A DNA stretch of 64,000 nt from Acinetobacter chinensis (GTDB lineage Bacteria; Pseudomonadota; Gammaproteobacteria; Pseudomonadales; Moraxellaceae), in contig NZ_CP032134.1 in the NCBI RefSeq assembly GCF_002165375.2, positions 3,038,001 to 3,102,000 of the forward strand. The letters run 5' to 3'. Positions within the stretch are counted from its first letter, which is position 1. Each line of letters begins with the position of its first letter. This document shows, piece by piece, positions 32,114 through 40,851 of the stretch. Both the position numbers and the translations under genes were made by a program. The notes beneath the pieces were generated by a model. It was given only the letters and a program-made list of their open reading frames with translations. It searched no databases and was not told where the DNA came from.

Positions 32114-33334
32114 GTGTCTACATCAGTATTGGTAATTAACTGCGGTTCATCCTCCATCAAATATGCACTTGTGTCTGAACGTCGTGAAGACCGCATTTTC
32201 GGTCTTGCTGAAAACTTAGGTTCAGCAGAAGCCCGTATTAAAGGCGTTACCGCTGGAAACCAGCCGCTTGAACTGTCAATTCCTTTTGCAGACCATGAAA
32301 AGGCACTTGAAACAATTCTTGAACGCCTGTCTCATTATAATCCTCAGGCAATTGGTCACCGTGTTGTTCACGGCGGCACATTAACAAAAGCAGAATTACT
32401 GACGCCTGAAATTATTGAAAAAATTCGTTCAGCAACACCACTTGCACCATTACATAACCCAGCTCACCTTGTGGGTATCGGTGCAACTATGCGTCTGTTC
32501 CCTGAACTTCCTCAGGTCGCTGTTTTTGATACAGCATTCCACCAGACCATGCCTGCTCACGCTTTCCGTTACGCAGTGCCAAAATTCCTTTATACAGAAC
32601 ATAACGTGCGTCGTTATGGCTTCCACGGTACAAGCCATGCTTATGTTTCAGAGCGTGGTTCTGAACTGGCAGGCAGCTTTAAACAGGGTGGATGGCTAAC
32701 AGCTCACCTTGGAAACGGCAGCTCGACCTGTGCCATCTGGAATGGTCAGAGCGTCGATACTTCTATGGGCTTAACACCACTTGAAGGTGTTGTTATGGGT
32801 ACCCGTAGTGGTGATGTAGATCCAAGTATGCACAGCTTCCTTGCCAGCAACCTGGGTTGGGACATCTATAAAATTGATAAAATGCTGAACAGCCAGTCTG
32901 GTCTTCTGGGTCTTTCTGATCTGTCCAATGACATGCGTACACTGATTGAAGCATCTGAGCAAGGCAATGAAGATGCCGCGCTTGCAATTGAAGTGTTCTG
33001 CTACCGTCTGGCAAAATCACTGGCTGCTCTCAGCTGTGGCTTACCTCGTATTGATGGTCTGTTCTTCACAGGTGGTATTGGTGAGAACTCATCCTACATC
33101 CGTGAAAAAACACTGGCTTACCTGCCTCACTTCGGTTTCAACCTGTGTAAAGATAAGAACAGCACTCTGAACCGTGGTTCAGAAGGTCGTATTGATGCAG
33201 GTACAGGACCACAGATCTGGGTTATTCCAACAGATGAAGAAGGCCGTATTGCTAAAGAAACTGAAAGTGTTGTAGCTCATGAGGTTAATCAGACAACTGC
33301 AAAAAAGTCTGAAACTGATACCGCGACTGCTTAA
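32114..33334 (+). CDS. ackA: acetate kinase
   Basis: A 406-residue ASKHA-fold kinase interconverting acetyl phosphate and acetate with ATP. The first motif [60 protein letters not shown] and FTGGIGENS are all intact. Starts with GTG at 32114. pta follows 55 bp downstream, so the two form the acetate-acetyl phosphate pathway operon. A polar 30-residue C-terminal tail is unusual but harmless. Confidence 0.96.
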   Translation: MSTSVLVINCGSSSIKYALVSERREDRIFGLAENLGSAEARIKGVTAGNQPLELSIPFADHEKALETILERLSHYNPQAIGHRVVHGGTLTKAELLTPEIIEKIRSATPLAPLHNPAHLVGIGATMRLFPELPQVAVFDTAFHQTMPAHAFRYAVPKFLYTEHNVRRYGFHGTSHAYVSERGSELAGSFKQGGWLTAHLGNGSSTCAIWNGQSVDTSMGLTPLEGVVMGTRSGDVDPSMHSFLASNLGWDIYKIDKMLNSQSGLLGLSDLSNDMRTLIEASEQGNEDAALAIEVFCYRLAKSLAALSCGLPRIDGLFFTGGIGENSSYIREKTLAYLPHFGFNLCKDKNSTLNRGSEGRIDAGTGPQIWVIPTDEEGRIAKETESVVAHEVNQTTAKKSETDTATA

Positions 33335-33389
33335 GCAGTCGCTCTTTACCCTACCCAGTTAAATTTTAATTTTTATTTCAGATTTTATT

Positions 33390-35528
33390 ATGAAAACAAT
33401 TCTTTTAGTGCCAACAGGCGAAGGGGTAGGCTTAACTTCTGCATGCCTGGGTTTAATTTATGCCCTTGAATGTCAGGGTGTTAAAGCAGGTTTCCTGAAA
33501 CCATTTTCTCAGGAACTCACACTGGGGGCTGACCGTACTTCTGCACTGTTCCGTCACCTGACCCAGAGTGAAACTGTTGAACCAATTCCTTATGCGACTG
33601 TAACTCAGCAGCTGAACCATGATGAAAGTGATGAACTGCTTGAAGAAGCTGTTCGCCTGCACCGTCAGATTGCAAAAAAACATGACCTGATCATTGTTGA
33701 AGGTCTGCTGCCAAACAACCGCGACTCTTTTGCATCTGAACTCAATACAGCACTGGCTCAGGCACTCGATGCCAAAGTCATTATTGTCAGCAATGCAGAC
33801 ATCAGAAATCCACTGTGTTCAGCTGAAAAAGTTGAAAGCCAGCTGCGTCACTTTGGTGGTTCAACAGGTACACGTGTTTCAGGTGTTCTGTTTATGCGTA
33901 CCAAAGGTCTGCCAGAAGATTCTGCACAGATTCCGGTTACAATTGACCCTGCTCTGCGCCTGATCAGCGATACCAACAAATTTGTCAGCGCAATTCAGCA
34001 GACACATGCACATATCGGAACAGATAAACTGCCTGTGATTGGTCTGGTACCATTCAGCAACACGCTCAGCGTGCCACGTATGTCTGACCTTGCAAGCCAC
34101 ATTCAGGCTGAATGGATCAACACTGGTGAAGCAGCTCAGCGTCGTGTTCTACACAGCAGTCTGATTGCATCCAATATTGAACATGAACTGCATAAATTTG
34201 TTGCAGGTGAACTGATTATCAGTGCATCTGACCGCATTGACGTACTACTCGCAAGCAGTCTTGCAAGCAGCAATGGTATTCCTCTTGCAGGTCTGGTTCT
34301 GACTGAACACCATGCCCCAAATGCACAGGTGATTGAATTCTGTCAGACAGCAATTAAACAGGGTCTGCCTATTCTGCATACTCCGCTGAGCACATTTGAA
34401 ACAGCACAGAGCCTTGCCAGTCTGAGCAATGAAATTCCTGTAGATGACACTGAACGTGCTGAACAGGTGACCCGTTTTGTTTCCAGTCATATCAATGAAG
34501 ACTGGCTGACCAGACTACTGAACGGTTCATATCAGACCCGTCTTTCTCCTTCTGCATTCCGTCATGAGCTGGTACAGAAATCCATTGCTGCAAGAAAACG
34601 CATTGTACTGCCTGAAGGCGATGAGCCTCGTACAGTCCAGGCTGCTGCAATCTGTCAGTCACGCGGTATTGCACAATGTATTCTTCTGGCTAAACCAGAA
34701 GCTGTAATTGAAGTTGCAAAAGCTCGTGGTATTGAACTTCCACATGATCTTGAAGTGATTGATCCAGACCTGATCCGTGAAAACTATGTCGGAAAAATGG
34801 TTGAGCTGCGTAAAGGCAAAATCAATGAACTTCAGGCACGTGAACAGCTTCAGGATACCGTTGTACTGGGTACAATGATGCTTGCTCTGAATCAGGTCGA
34901 TGGTCTGGTTTCTGGTGCAGTACATACCACTGCAAATACAGTCCGCCCTGCTTTCCAGCTGATTAAGACAGCTCCGGATTATTCACTGGTTTCGTCTGTG
35001 TTCTTTATGCTGCTGCCTGATGAAGTGTATGTGTATGGTGACTGTGCAATCAACCCAGATCCAGATGCAGAACAGCTGGCTGAGATTGCAATTCAGTCTG
35101 CTGACTCCGCAAAAGCTTTTGGTATCGACCCACGCATTGCCATGATTTCCTACTCAACAGGAACATCAGGTGCAGGTGCTGAAGTTGAAAAAGTTGCTGA
35201 AGCGACCCGTATTGCAAAAGAACGCCGTCCTGATTTACTGATTGATGGTCCACTTCAGTACGATGCTGCATCGGTTGAAAGCGTTGGTAAGTCTAAAGCA
35301 CCTGATTCTAAAGTTGCTGGTCGTGCCAATGTCTTTATTTTCCCTGATCTGAATACAGGTAACACAACCTATAAAGCGGTTCAGCGCTCTGCCAATGTGG
35401 TCAGCGTTGGACCAATGCTGCAAGGTTTGAACAAACCTGTAAATGATCTGTCCCGTGGTGCTCTGGTGGATGACATTGTCTTCACGATCGCTTTAACCGC
35501 GATTCAGTCTGAACAGCAGGCTGGATAA
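33390..35528 (+). CDS. pta: phosphate acetyltransferase (long form)
   Basis: A 712-residue enzyme converting acetyl-CoA and phosphate to acetyl phosphate. The N-terminal third is a degenerate P-loop domain (ILLVPTGEGVGLTSACLGL). It is followed by a DRTGG regulatory domain (about 215-330) and the catalytic PTA domain from about residue 385, with RIVLPEGDEPRTVQAA, GLVSGAVHTTANTVRPAFQ, ISYSTGTSGAG and DGPLQYDAA. The long form is regulated by metabolites in E. coli. Operon partner of ackA. Confidence 0.96.
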   Translation: MKTILLVPTGEGVGLTSACLGLIYALECQGVKAGFLKPFSQELTLGADRTSALFRHLTQSETVEPIPYATVTQQLNHDESDELLEEAVRLHRQIAKKHDLIIVEGLLPNNRDSFASELNTALAQALDAKVIIVSNADIRNPLCSAEKVESQLRHFGGSTGTRVSGVLFMRTKGLPEDSAQIPVTIDPALRLISDTNKFVSAIQQTHAHIGTDKLPVIGLVPFSNTLSVPRMSDLASHIQAEWINTGEAAQRRVLHSSLIASNIEHELHKFVAGELIISASDRIDVLLASSLASSNGIPLAGLVLTEHHAPNAQVIEFCQTAIKQGLPILHTPLSTFETAQSLASLSNEIPVDDTERAEQVTRFVSSHINEDWLTRLLNGSYQTRLSPSAFRHELVQKSIAARKRIVLPEGDEPRTVQAAAICQSRGIAQCILLAKPEAVIEVAKARGIELPHDLEVIDPDLIRENYVGKMVELRKGKINELQAREQLQDTVVLGTMMLALNQVDGLVSGAVHTTANTVRPAFQLIKTAPDYSLVSSVFFMLLPDEVYVYGDCAINPDPDAEQLAEIAIQSADSAKAFGIDPRIAMISYSTGTSGAGAEVEKVAEATRIAKERRPDLLIDGPLQYDAASVESVGKSKAPDSKVAGRANVFIFPDLNTGNTTYKAVQRSANVVSVGPMLQGLNKPVNDLSRGALVDDIVFTIALTAIQSEQQAG

Positions 35529-35555
35529 CAGTTTCACGTTTTCGAGTTGATACTC

Positions 35556-35588
35556 AACCACCCTGTTGTAAAAAAGGGTGGTTTTTTT
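35556..35588 (+). terminator. terminator of ackA-pta
   Basis: Stem aaccaccct / agggtggtt with a ten-base loop and a T run, 27 bp after the pta stop. Confidence 0.88.
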
Positions 35589-35689
35589 AATATAAATCCC
35601 AGTAAAAACTCAATAAATCAAATATTTAGTATAATAATAACAATCACAACAAGTATAATATTCATGTTTTTATCTGATTGTTTTTGTTT

Positions 35690-36151
35690 ATGAATTTTAA
35701 ATCTTTATCTACGGCTTTCACACTCGCATTGTTCAGTACGTCTGCTTTTTCCTATACTTTTGATCCCCTCATTGGAACCTGGAAAATCATTGATAACCGC
35801 ACAGACTCTTATATTTCAGACATTGTGATTCGTAAAAACTCCAGAACACAACAGTACAGCGCGGTAATTACTCAGCTGCATGGAGCTTCAAAAAACTTAA
35901 AAAACTGTCAGAAATGTACTGGGAGCCTTAAAAACCAATCTGTTATCGGTATGGAAGCATTACAGGGTCTTACTTCAGATACAGGTAAAACCCGTTTCAG
36001 TAATGGTCTCTGGACAAACCCTGAAAATGGTTACCAGTATAAAATCAGTGGTCAGTTAAACAACGCAAAGACACAACTGCAAATGACAGGCAGCACTCCA
36101 CAGAACCAGACAACTTCCATGCTCTGGATCAAGCTGCAGGACATTCACTAA
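35690..36151 (+). CDS. DUF2147 family secreted protein
   Basis: A 153-residue protein with a signal peptide (MNFKSLSTAFTLALFSTSAFS, cleavage after residue 21). The mature part opens DPLIGTWKIIDNRTDSYISDIVI, the DUF2147 pattern (GxWxxxDxxxxxxxxxV). A Cys pair CQKC sits where family members have a CxxC near a GxxxL block (GMEALQGLT), and TSMLWIKL ends it. Periplasmic lipocalin-like fold likely; function unknown. An upstream TTG (35678) is not favoured. Confidence 0.75.
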   Translation: MNFKSLSTAFTLALFSTSAFSYTFDPLIGTWKIIDNRTDSYISDIVIRKNSRTQQYSAVITQLHGASKNLKNCQKCTGSLKNQSVIGMEALQGLTSDTGKTRFSNGLWTNPENGYQYKISGQLNNAKTQLQMTGSTPQNQTTSMLWIKLQDIH

Positions 36152-36304
36152 GCTGATCAGAAATCAGCCTGATCACAATCCGAATGTGCAAAAATGATCG
36201 GTACCTGTTTTTCTTACAGATATCTGCACTTTCAGCAAAGCCGACAGCTTATGTTAAAATGTGCCATGAAAGAACCAGCCATGTACGCACATCAATTCAG
36301 GCAT

Positions 36305-36337
36305 AAAAAAAGCCCGACATCCTGTCGGGCTTTTTTC
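36305..36337. terminator. strong rho-independent terminator hairpin
   Basis: Stem agcccgaca / tgtcgggct, loop tcc, with A and T runs on both sides. It lies 154 bp past the DUF2147 stop, so it may close that gene with a long 3' UTR or end a small RNA starting in between. Confidence 0.8.
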
Positions 36338-36460
36338 GTATTTGATGCTTAGGCATGACTCCTGTCTTACCTGACATTCCTTGTACTGTATTTTATTGTT
36401 ATTTTTGGAGCATCCTGCTCTCTATGTGTCCATCATAAGAAAATATTCAGATGCTGTATA

Positions 36461-36518
36461 TTGGACAATTCCTCCAATTCATGTACGCCATAGCGTACAA
36501 AGACACCCTTGTTATAAT
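36461..36518 (+). promoter_or_regulatory. possible promoter with operator-like palindromes
   Basis: TTGGA...TCCAA (36461-36477), then the palindrome gtacgc cata gcgtac (36483-36498), then TATAAT at 36513-36518. The palindrome would overlap the -35 region. No gene lies immediately downstream on the plus strand; transcription would enter the 3' end of the methyltransferase gene antisense. Confidence 0.35.
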
Positions 36519-36614
36519 GATTGATTCTGTATAACACAGGTCATATCCTGATATTTCAATATGACATGGCGACAGTTAAAAACTGTGAGCTCTATTTTTA
36601 TTAAACCTGATGAG

Positions 36615-37226
36615 TTATTTTTTCTTTGCCAACCATACCGTATGACCCGCACATTCAGGATCTTCGGTCACCATTTTCAACACCTCAAAACCATGCTCTG
36701 CAAGCAACTGCCGGTATTCCTCCTGAGAGAGACTGGCATGATAAAGCGCATCACCAAACAGCTCACCAATTGCTTCACCTGCTGAAGGTCCACTGCTGAA
36801 CATCAATGCCGTGCCCTGCTGAGCACAGTCTCTAAACTGCTGAAACATCGCACGCTGATCATCCGGTGACAAATGAAAGAAACTGTCCCACGCCAATATG
36901 CCCTGAAATGTCTGATCTGCTTTAAAACTGCGCATATCATGCACAATCCATCGCTGATCTGGAAAATTCAGCCGAGCCATTTCAATCATGGTATCTGAGC
37001 TGTCTACACCTGTCACCGCATGCCCCTGAGCAATCAGGTACGCTGCAATGGGTTTTCCAGAACCGCAGCCAAAATCAATAATCTGTGAATGCTCAGGAAT
37101 AAATGCCAGAAAATGATCCAGCCAGGCTTTTTCATACAACAAGCCTCCACGAAGTGCTGTCCAGGCACGGGCATGTTTTTTATAGAGGCTGATAATATTT
37201 TCAGCAGGACAGGTCTGATCCATCAT
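36615..37226 (-). CDS. class I SAM-dependent methyltransferase
   Basis: A 203-residue small-molecule methyltransferase. Motif I IIDFGCGSGKPIAAYL (about 45-60), GVDSSDTMIEMAR (motif post-I, about 71-83), the acidic loop region WDSFFHLSPDDQR and a C-terminal AGHTVWLAKKK fit the Methyltransf_25/11 group. Substrate unknown. Either ATG at 37226 or the next at 37223 can serve. Confidence 0.85.
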   Translation of the reverse strand: MMDQTCPAENIISLYKKHARAWTALRGGLLYEKAWLDHFLAFIPEHSQIIDFGCGSGKPIAAYLIAQGHAVTGVDSSDTMIEMARLNFPDQRWIVHDMRSFKADQTFQGILAWDSFFHLSPDDQRAMFQQFRDCAQQGTALMFSSGPSAGEAIGELFGDALYHASLSQEEYRQLLAEHGFEVLKMVTEDPECAGHTVWLAKKK

Positions 37227-37323
37227 CCTTATTCTTCTTTAGTTCCATGACAGATCAGTATAAAAATTAAAAACGGTTTCCGCATAAAAATTGATTAAAA
37301 AACATAAAATCAGACATAAAAAA

Positions 37324-37352
37324 AGAAGATAAAGCGTCGGGCTTAATCTTCT
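37324..37352 (-). terminator. terminator overlapping the stop of the 27-residue gene
   Basis: The minus strand reads agaagat, a 15-base loop, atcttct, then TTTTTT. The upstream arm includes the last codons of the small gene. Confidence 0.7.
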
Positions 37353-37426
37353 TTCTGACCGTACATCCAGGTTGCAGCAATATAGATACTGAATCCAATC
37401 ACCATCAACACGCTTGAAATTGTCAT
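37343..37426 (-). CDS. 27-residue single-pass membrane protein, predicted PhoB-regulated
   Basis: Too short for ordinary gene calling. ATG at 37426 follows GATGAAAG and TAA lies at 37345-37343. The product is 27 residues: a hydrophobic span SVLMVIGFSIYIAATWMY of one helix followed by a polar GQKED tail. Support for a real gene is contextual: a near-consensus Pho box and -10 element 29-62 bp upstream and a terminator whose stem overlaps the stop codon. Length and layout recall CydX, KdpF and other small membrane subunits, but I recognise no family. It is monocistronic. Confidence 0.6.
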   Translation of the reverse strand: MTISSVLMVIGFSIYIAATWMYGQKED

Positions 37427-37454
37427 CTTTCATCACTCATGTTTTGATGATGGC

Positions 37455-37488
37455 ATTATGTGAAAGTTTTGTGACAACTTTATGACAA
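37455..37488 (-). promoter_or_regulatory. Pho box plus -10 element
   Basis: The minus strand reads TTGTCAT AAAG TTGTCAC (37488-37471), ten bases, then CATAAT (37460-37455). From memory, the E. coli phoA Pho box is CTGTCATAAAGTTGTCAC with the -10 also ten bases downstream, so only one base differs. A third weaker repeat, CTTTCAC, continues the 11-bp phase. PhoB sites replace the -35 in such promoters. Confidence 0.7.
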
Positions 37489-37751
37489 CAGTGTCATAAT
37501 TTAAATAAAAAACAGAAATAAATTAAAGCTGTTTATTTTCAGTTATTTAAAAAATAAAAACCATCCATAAAATTCAGTTTTTATTTTCACAGATGAAATA
37601 ATTACAGATTTTATGTCCCTTGTTCAGTGAAATATGACAGCAAATATTTCATTAAACTTTAGCCGATAAAATATACAAACACGCCACAAAAAGTGCAATA
37701 TCACGTATAATTTAGCCCGCTAGCTATCAGCCCGCTCAAGAGATTTTTGAT
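37489..37751. other. AT-rich promoter region of fumarase
   Basis: No reading frame. A TATAAT at 37706-37711 lies 41 bp upstream of the fumarase ATG; its -35 (GCCACA, 17-bp spacing) is poor. Confidence 0.4.
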
Positions 37752-39278
37752 ATGACAACTATTATCAAGCAAGACGACTTGATCACATCGGTCAAGGACG
37801 CGCTTCAGTTCATTTCGTATTACCATCCACAGGATTTCATCCAGGCAATGAGCCGTGCGTATGACCGCGAAGAGAACAAAGCTGCCAAAGATGCAATTGC
37901 ACAGATCTTAATTAACTCACGCATGTGTGCAGAAGGTCATCGTCCAATCTGTCAGGATACTGGTATTGTTAACGTATTTGTTGATGTGGGCTTAGATGTT
38001 AAATTTGATTTAACCATGAGCCTGGATGATGCAATCAACGAAGGCGTACGCCAGGGTTACCTGGAAAACTCAAACGTACTTCGTGCATCTGTACTTGCAG
38101 ATCCTGCTTTTGGTCGTAAAAATACCAAAGACAACACTCCTGCTGTGATTCACTACAAACTCGTTCCGGGTAATAAAGTAGACATCACTGTGGCTGCCAA
38201 AGGTGGCGGTTCAGAAAATAAATCCAAACTTGCGATGCTGAATCCATCTGATTCAATCGTGGACTGGGTACTGAAAACTGTCCCAACGATGGGTGCAGGC
38301 TGGTGTCCTCCTGGTATGCTCGGTATCGGGATTGGTGGTACAGCTGAAAAAGCCATGATGCTTGCAAAAGAATCACTCATGGAAGAAATCAACATGGACG
38401 AGTTACTTCGTCGTGGACCAGAAAACAAAATCGAAGAACTCCGTATGGAAATCTTCGAGAAAGTAAATGCGCTGGGTATCGGTGCACAGGGTCTTGGCGG
38501 TCTGACTACCGTGCTTGATATCAAAATCAAAGACTACCCTTGCCACGCTGCGGGCAAACCAGTCGGTATGATTCCAAACTGTGCTGCAACCCGTCATGCA
38601 CATTTCCAGCTGGATGGTTCAGGTATTGCGCATATTCAGGCGCCTAAACTTTCTGATTACCCTGAAGTGACCTGGGATTCTTCATCTTCTAAACGTGTTG
38701 ACTTAGACAACATCACACAGGAAGAAATGAACTCATGGCAACCAGGTGACACATTACTGCTAAACGGTACGATCTACACAGGTCGTGATGCTGCGCATAA
38801 ACGTATGTGTGAAATGCTCGACAATGGTGAAGAACTTCCTGTTGATCTTAAAGGTAAATTCATTTACTACGTGGGTCCTGTTGATCCAGTTGGCGATGAA
38901 GTGGTTGGTCCTGCTGGTCCGACAACTGCAACACGTATGGATAAATTCACCCGTCAGGTGCTTGAAGCAACAGGTCTGTTCGGTATGATCGGTAAAGCGG
39001 ATCGTGGTCCAACTGCTATCGAAGCAATCAAAGACAACAAAGCAACTTACCTGATGGCTGTCGGTGGTGCTGCTTACCTCGTGTCTAAAGCAGTTCGTCA
39101 GGCTGAAGTTGTCGCATTTGCTGACTTAGGTATGGAAGCAATCTACAAATTTGTTGTTGAAGATATGCCTGTATCTGTTGCTGTCGATGTCAACGGTACA
39201 TCTGTGCATGCAACTGCACCAAAAATCTGGCAAGCAAAAATCGGGAAAATTCCAGTGGTTGATGCCGCTGCGAAATAA
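37752..39278 (+). CDS. fumA: fumarate hydratase, class I (iron-sulfur)
   Basis: A 508-residue oxygen-sensitive fumarase interconverting fumarate and malate with a [4Fe-4S] cluster. Cluster ligands are expected in RPICQDTG (about Cys 62), in GMIPNCAATRHAHF (about 280) and in a later Cys. KGGGSENKSKLAML and GIGIGGTAEKA mark the N-terminal alpha domain; GPVDPVGDEVVGPAGPTTATRMDKF marks the beta domain. Single-chain (fused alpha-beta) form of normal length. Strong terminator downstream. Confidence 0.94.
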   Translation: MTTIIKQDDLITSVKDALQFISYYHPQDFIQAMSRAYDREENKAAKDAIAQILINSRMCAEGHRPICQDTGIVNVFVDVGLDVKFDLTMSLDDAINEGVRQGYLENSNVLRASVLADPAFGRKNTKDNTPAVIHYKLVPGNKVDITVAAKGGGSENKSKLAMLNPSDSIVDWVLKTVPTMGAGWCPPGMLGIGIGGTAEKAMMLAKESLMEEINMDELLRRGPENKIEELRMEIFEKVNALGIGAQGLGGLTTVLDIKIKDYPCHAAGKPVGMIPNCAATRHAHFQLDGSGIAHIQAPKLSDYPEVTWDSSSSKRVDLDNITQEEMNSWQPGDTLLLNGTIYTGRDAAHKRMCEMLDNGEELPVDLKGKFIYYVGPVDPVGDEVVGPAGPTTATRMDKFTRQVLEATGLFGMIGKADRGPTAIEAIKDNKATYLMAVGGAAYLVSKAVRQAEVVAFADLGMEAIYKFVVEDMPVSVAVDVNGTSVHATAPKIWQAKIGKIPVVDAAAK

Positions 39279-39292
39279 TCATTCGTACTCAA

Positions 39293-39318
39293 AAAAAGCA
39301 CCCTCAGGGTGCTTTTTT
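39293..39318 (+). terminator. terminator of fumarase gene
   Basis: Stem aaaagcaccc / gggtgctttt with a three-base loop, then a T run, 15 bp after the stop. Confidence 0.88.
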
Positions 39319-39420
39319 TATATCAGCTGATGGATGGACTTTTCAGCACACGAACACACTGTTATGATAACTGATTCACATTTATATTAATTTAAGTGTT
39401 TTATATCCATCGGGGCAGTT

Positions 39421-39963
39421 ATGACATCACTATTAAAGCTCAAGTCCATTCTTATAACAGCCGGCATACTGACCTTCAGCACGGCTGGTTTTGCTCAGAC
39501 TGTACAGGACACAACGCTTGAAAAACTACTTAAGCTCAGCAACACATCGCAGCTGATCATTCAGTCCAGTCATGACATGAAACCGCTGTTTGATGCTCAG
39601 GCACAGGATCTTTTAAAAGCCAATCTCGGATTACAGACGCTGAATAAAGAACAGCAACGTGCAGCTGAAAAAATCAGTCAGCTGCTGCAGAACACCAACC
39701 AGGAAATAGTCTCTGATCCGAAGTTTCTGAATCTGATTAAATCAGGTTATCGCAGTACATTTACAGAAGAAGAAGCACAGGCTTATATTCAGTTTCTCAG
39801 TACACCAATGGGACAATCCATTAACAACAAAAGTTCCAGACTGATGAATGATATTGTAAAAGGTACGGTCAGCCTGACGGGTGAAATCATGAATGATCCT
39901 GCCCGCCAGGAGAAATTCCGAGAGCAGATGATGGCGATCATCCACCCACTCATTCTGAAATAA
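39421..39963 (+). CDS. DUF2059 family secreted protein
   Basis: A 180-residue protein with a Sec signal peptide (ILITAGILTFSTAGFAQ, cleavage about residue 25). The mature part is helical, and the block YRSTFTEEEAQAYIQFLSTPMGQSINNKSSRLMND is the DUF2059 signature (TxxEhxxhhxFhxTPhGqshhxK). Its role in the periplasm is unknown. It converges with the DUF2846 gene, whose stop is 3 bp away. Confidence 0.82.
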   Translation: MTSLLKLKSILITAGILTFSTAGFAQTVQDTTLEKLLKLSNTSQLIIQSSHDMKPLFDAQAQDLLKANLGLQTLNKEQQRAAEKISQLLQNTNQEIVSDPKFLNLIKSGYRSTFTEEEAQAYIQFLSTPMGQSINNKSSRLMNDIVKGTVSLTGEIMNDPARQEKFREQMMAIIHPLILK

Positions 39964-39966
39964 AAA

Positions 39967-40683
39967 TTACCAGGTTGCCGGATTCCATATTTTAAATGGC
40001 TTTATCAGCTGCACATCTGAAGATGGGTCATATTTAGGTGCTTTCAACTTCTGTGCTTTACTGCGGACTTTCCCTGTTTGCTGATCTTCTGCAATAAAGT
40101 TATAACTTTCAGACTTTAACTGAGTAAAAGCAATTTCATTCAGCCCAACACGCTCAGGAACAATAATCAGAGGTCCTGAAACTTCACGACGGGTGCTCAG
40201 ATTCTCTTCATCGTATTTAATAAAATAGCTTTGCCCTGCTTCCACACTGAAATCCAGATATTTCGGTTTTTGGAAATACTGAACAGCCAATGGGCGACTG
40301 GTTGATAAACGATACGTACCCGCGGGTAATTCCACCCAGTAATAGTGATTATTCAACAGACTTGGAATACGGTCACCATTAATAAACAGGCTCGAAGCCA
40401 CGATTTCCTGACGGTTCCATTTTGAATCGGGACGATAAAGATAAACAACAGCAGCCTGATCATTCTGAGGCTTAACTGCTTTGAAGTTCTGACCTGATTT
40501 CTGATTGACCCATCCACCGACAGAAAACCCACCGACACGATACTGCTCAAAAAAACCGGGTTTTTTCTCAGTGTCGACACTTTTCAGTGTAGAAGTCAGT
40601 TGAGGCGACTGCTCAACAGATGATTTACCATGGCAGCCAAATAAAACCAGACTGCTGCACATAACAACATATAAACCACGCAT
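39967..40683 (-). CDS. DUF2846 family lipoprotein
   Basis: A 238-residue lipoprotein. The signal MRGLYVVMCSSLVLFGC ends in a lipobox (LFGC, Cys17). After a 60-residue polar stretch comes the DUF2846 core: AAVVYLYRPDSKWNRQEIVASSLFINGDRIPSLLNNHYYWVELPAGTYRLST. The family is predicted envelope-associated with an immunoglobulin-like beta fold; function unknown. ATG 40683 gives a good signal peptide. Confidence 0.8.
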   Translation of the reverse strand: MRGLYVVMCSSLVLFGCHGKSSVEQSPQLTSTLKSVDTEKKPGFFEQYRVGGFSVGGWVNQKSGQNFKAVKPQNDQAAVVYLYRPDSKWNRQEIVASSLFINGDRIPSLLNNHYYWVELPAGTYRLSTSRPLAVQYFQKPKYLDFSVEAGQSYFIKYDEENLSTRREVSGPLIIVPERVGLNEIAFTQLKSESYNFIAEDQQTGKVRSKAQKLKAPKYDPSSDVQLIKPFKIWNPATW

Positions 40684-40796
40684 GATTATCCCTCACTGCG
40701 TTTTTATTATTTTTCGATTTTTGTATAACACGCAAACAGCGTTTCAGGCATCCACGCCTAAGGCAGAGATTAACATCCAGTTATCTTTTTTTAAAT

Positions 40797-40833
40797 AAAA
40801 AAACGCGCGAAAATTCTACATTTTCACGCGTTT
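40797..40833 (-). terminator. terminator of the clp cluster
   Basis: On the minus strand, stem aacgcgtgaaaat / attttcgcgcgtt (one G-U pair) is followed by a T run, 19 bp after clpX. Confidence 0.85.
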
Positions 40834-40851
40834 CTGACGAACAACTGTAAA

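Larger units (their letters stand above)
36152..36614. other. gene-free intergenic region with hairpin, palindromes and a possible promoter
   Basis: 463 bp between DUF2147 and the methyltransferase. No convincing reading frame. It holds a strong terminator hairpin (36305-36337) and, 120 bp later, two palindromes followed by a TATAAT box (36461-36518), annotated separately. Confidence 0.6.

Noticed and set aside
33390..35528. Possible gene fusion in pta because of its 712-residue length
   Set aside because: The long three-domain Pta (P-loop-like, DRTGG, catalytic) is the normal form in this and many other gammaproteobacteria.
36561..36785. 74-codon plus-strand frame downstream of the TATAAT at 36513
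   Set aside because: Mostly antisense to the methyltransferase 3' end, Cys/His/Arg-rich shadow composition and no ribosome site.
37239..37436. 65-codon minus-strand frame upstream of the methyltransferase
   Set aside because: It overlaps the 27-codon frame in another phase, runs through the terminator, and does not fit the promoter, ribosome-site and terminator layout that the shorter frame does.
38153..38530. 125-codon Ser/Pro/Ile-rich minus-strand frame inside fumarase
   Set aside because: Composition is typical of antisense translation of a Gly/Asp-rich gene; no independent support.
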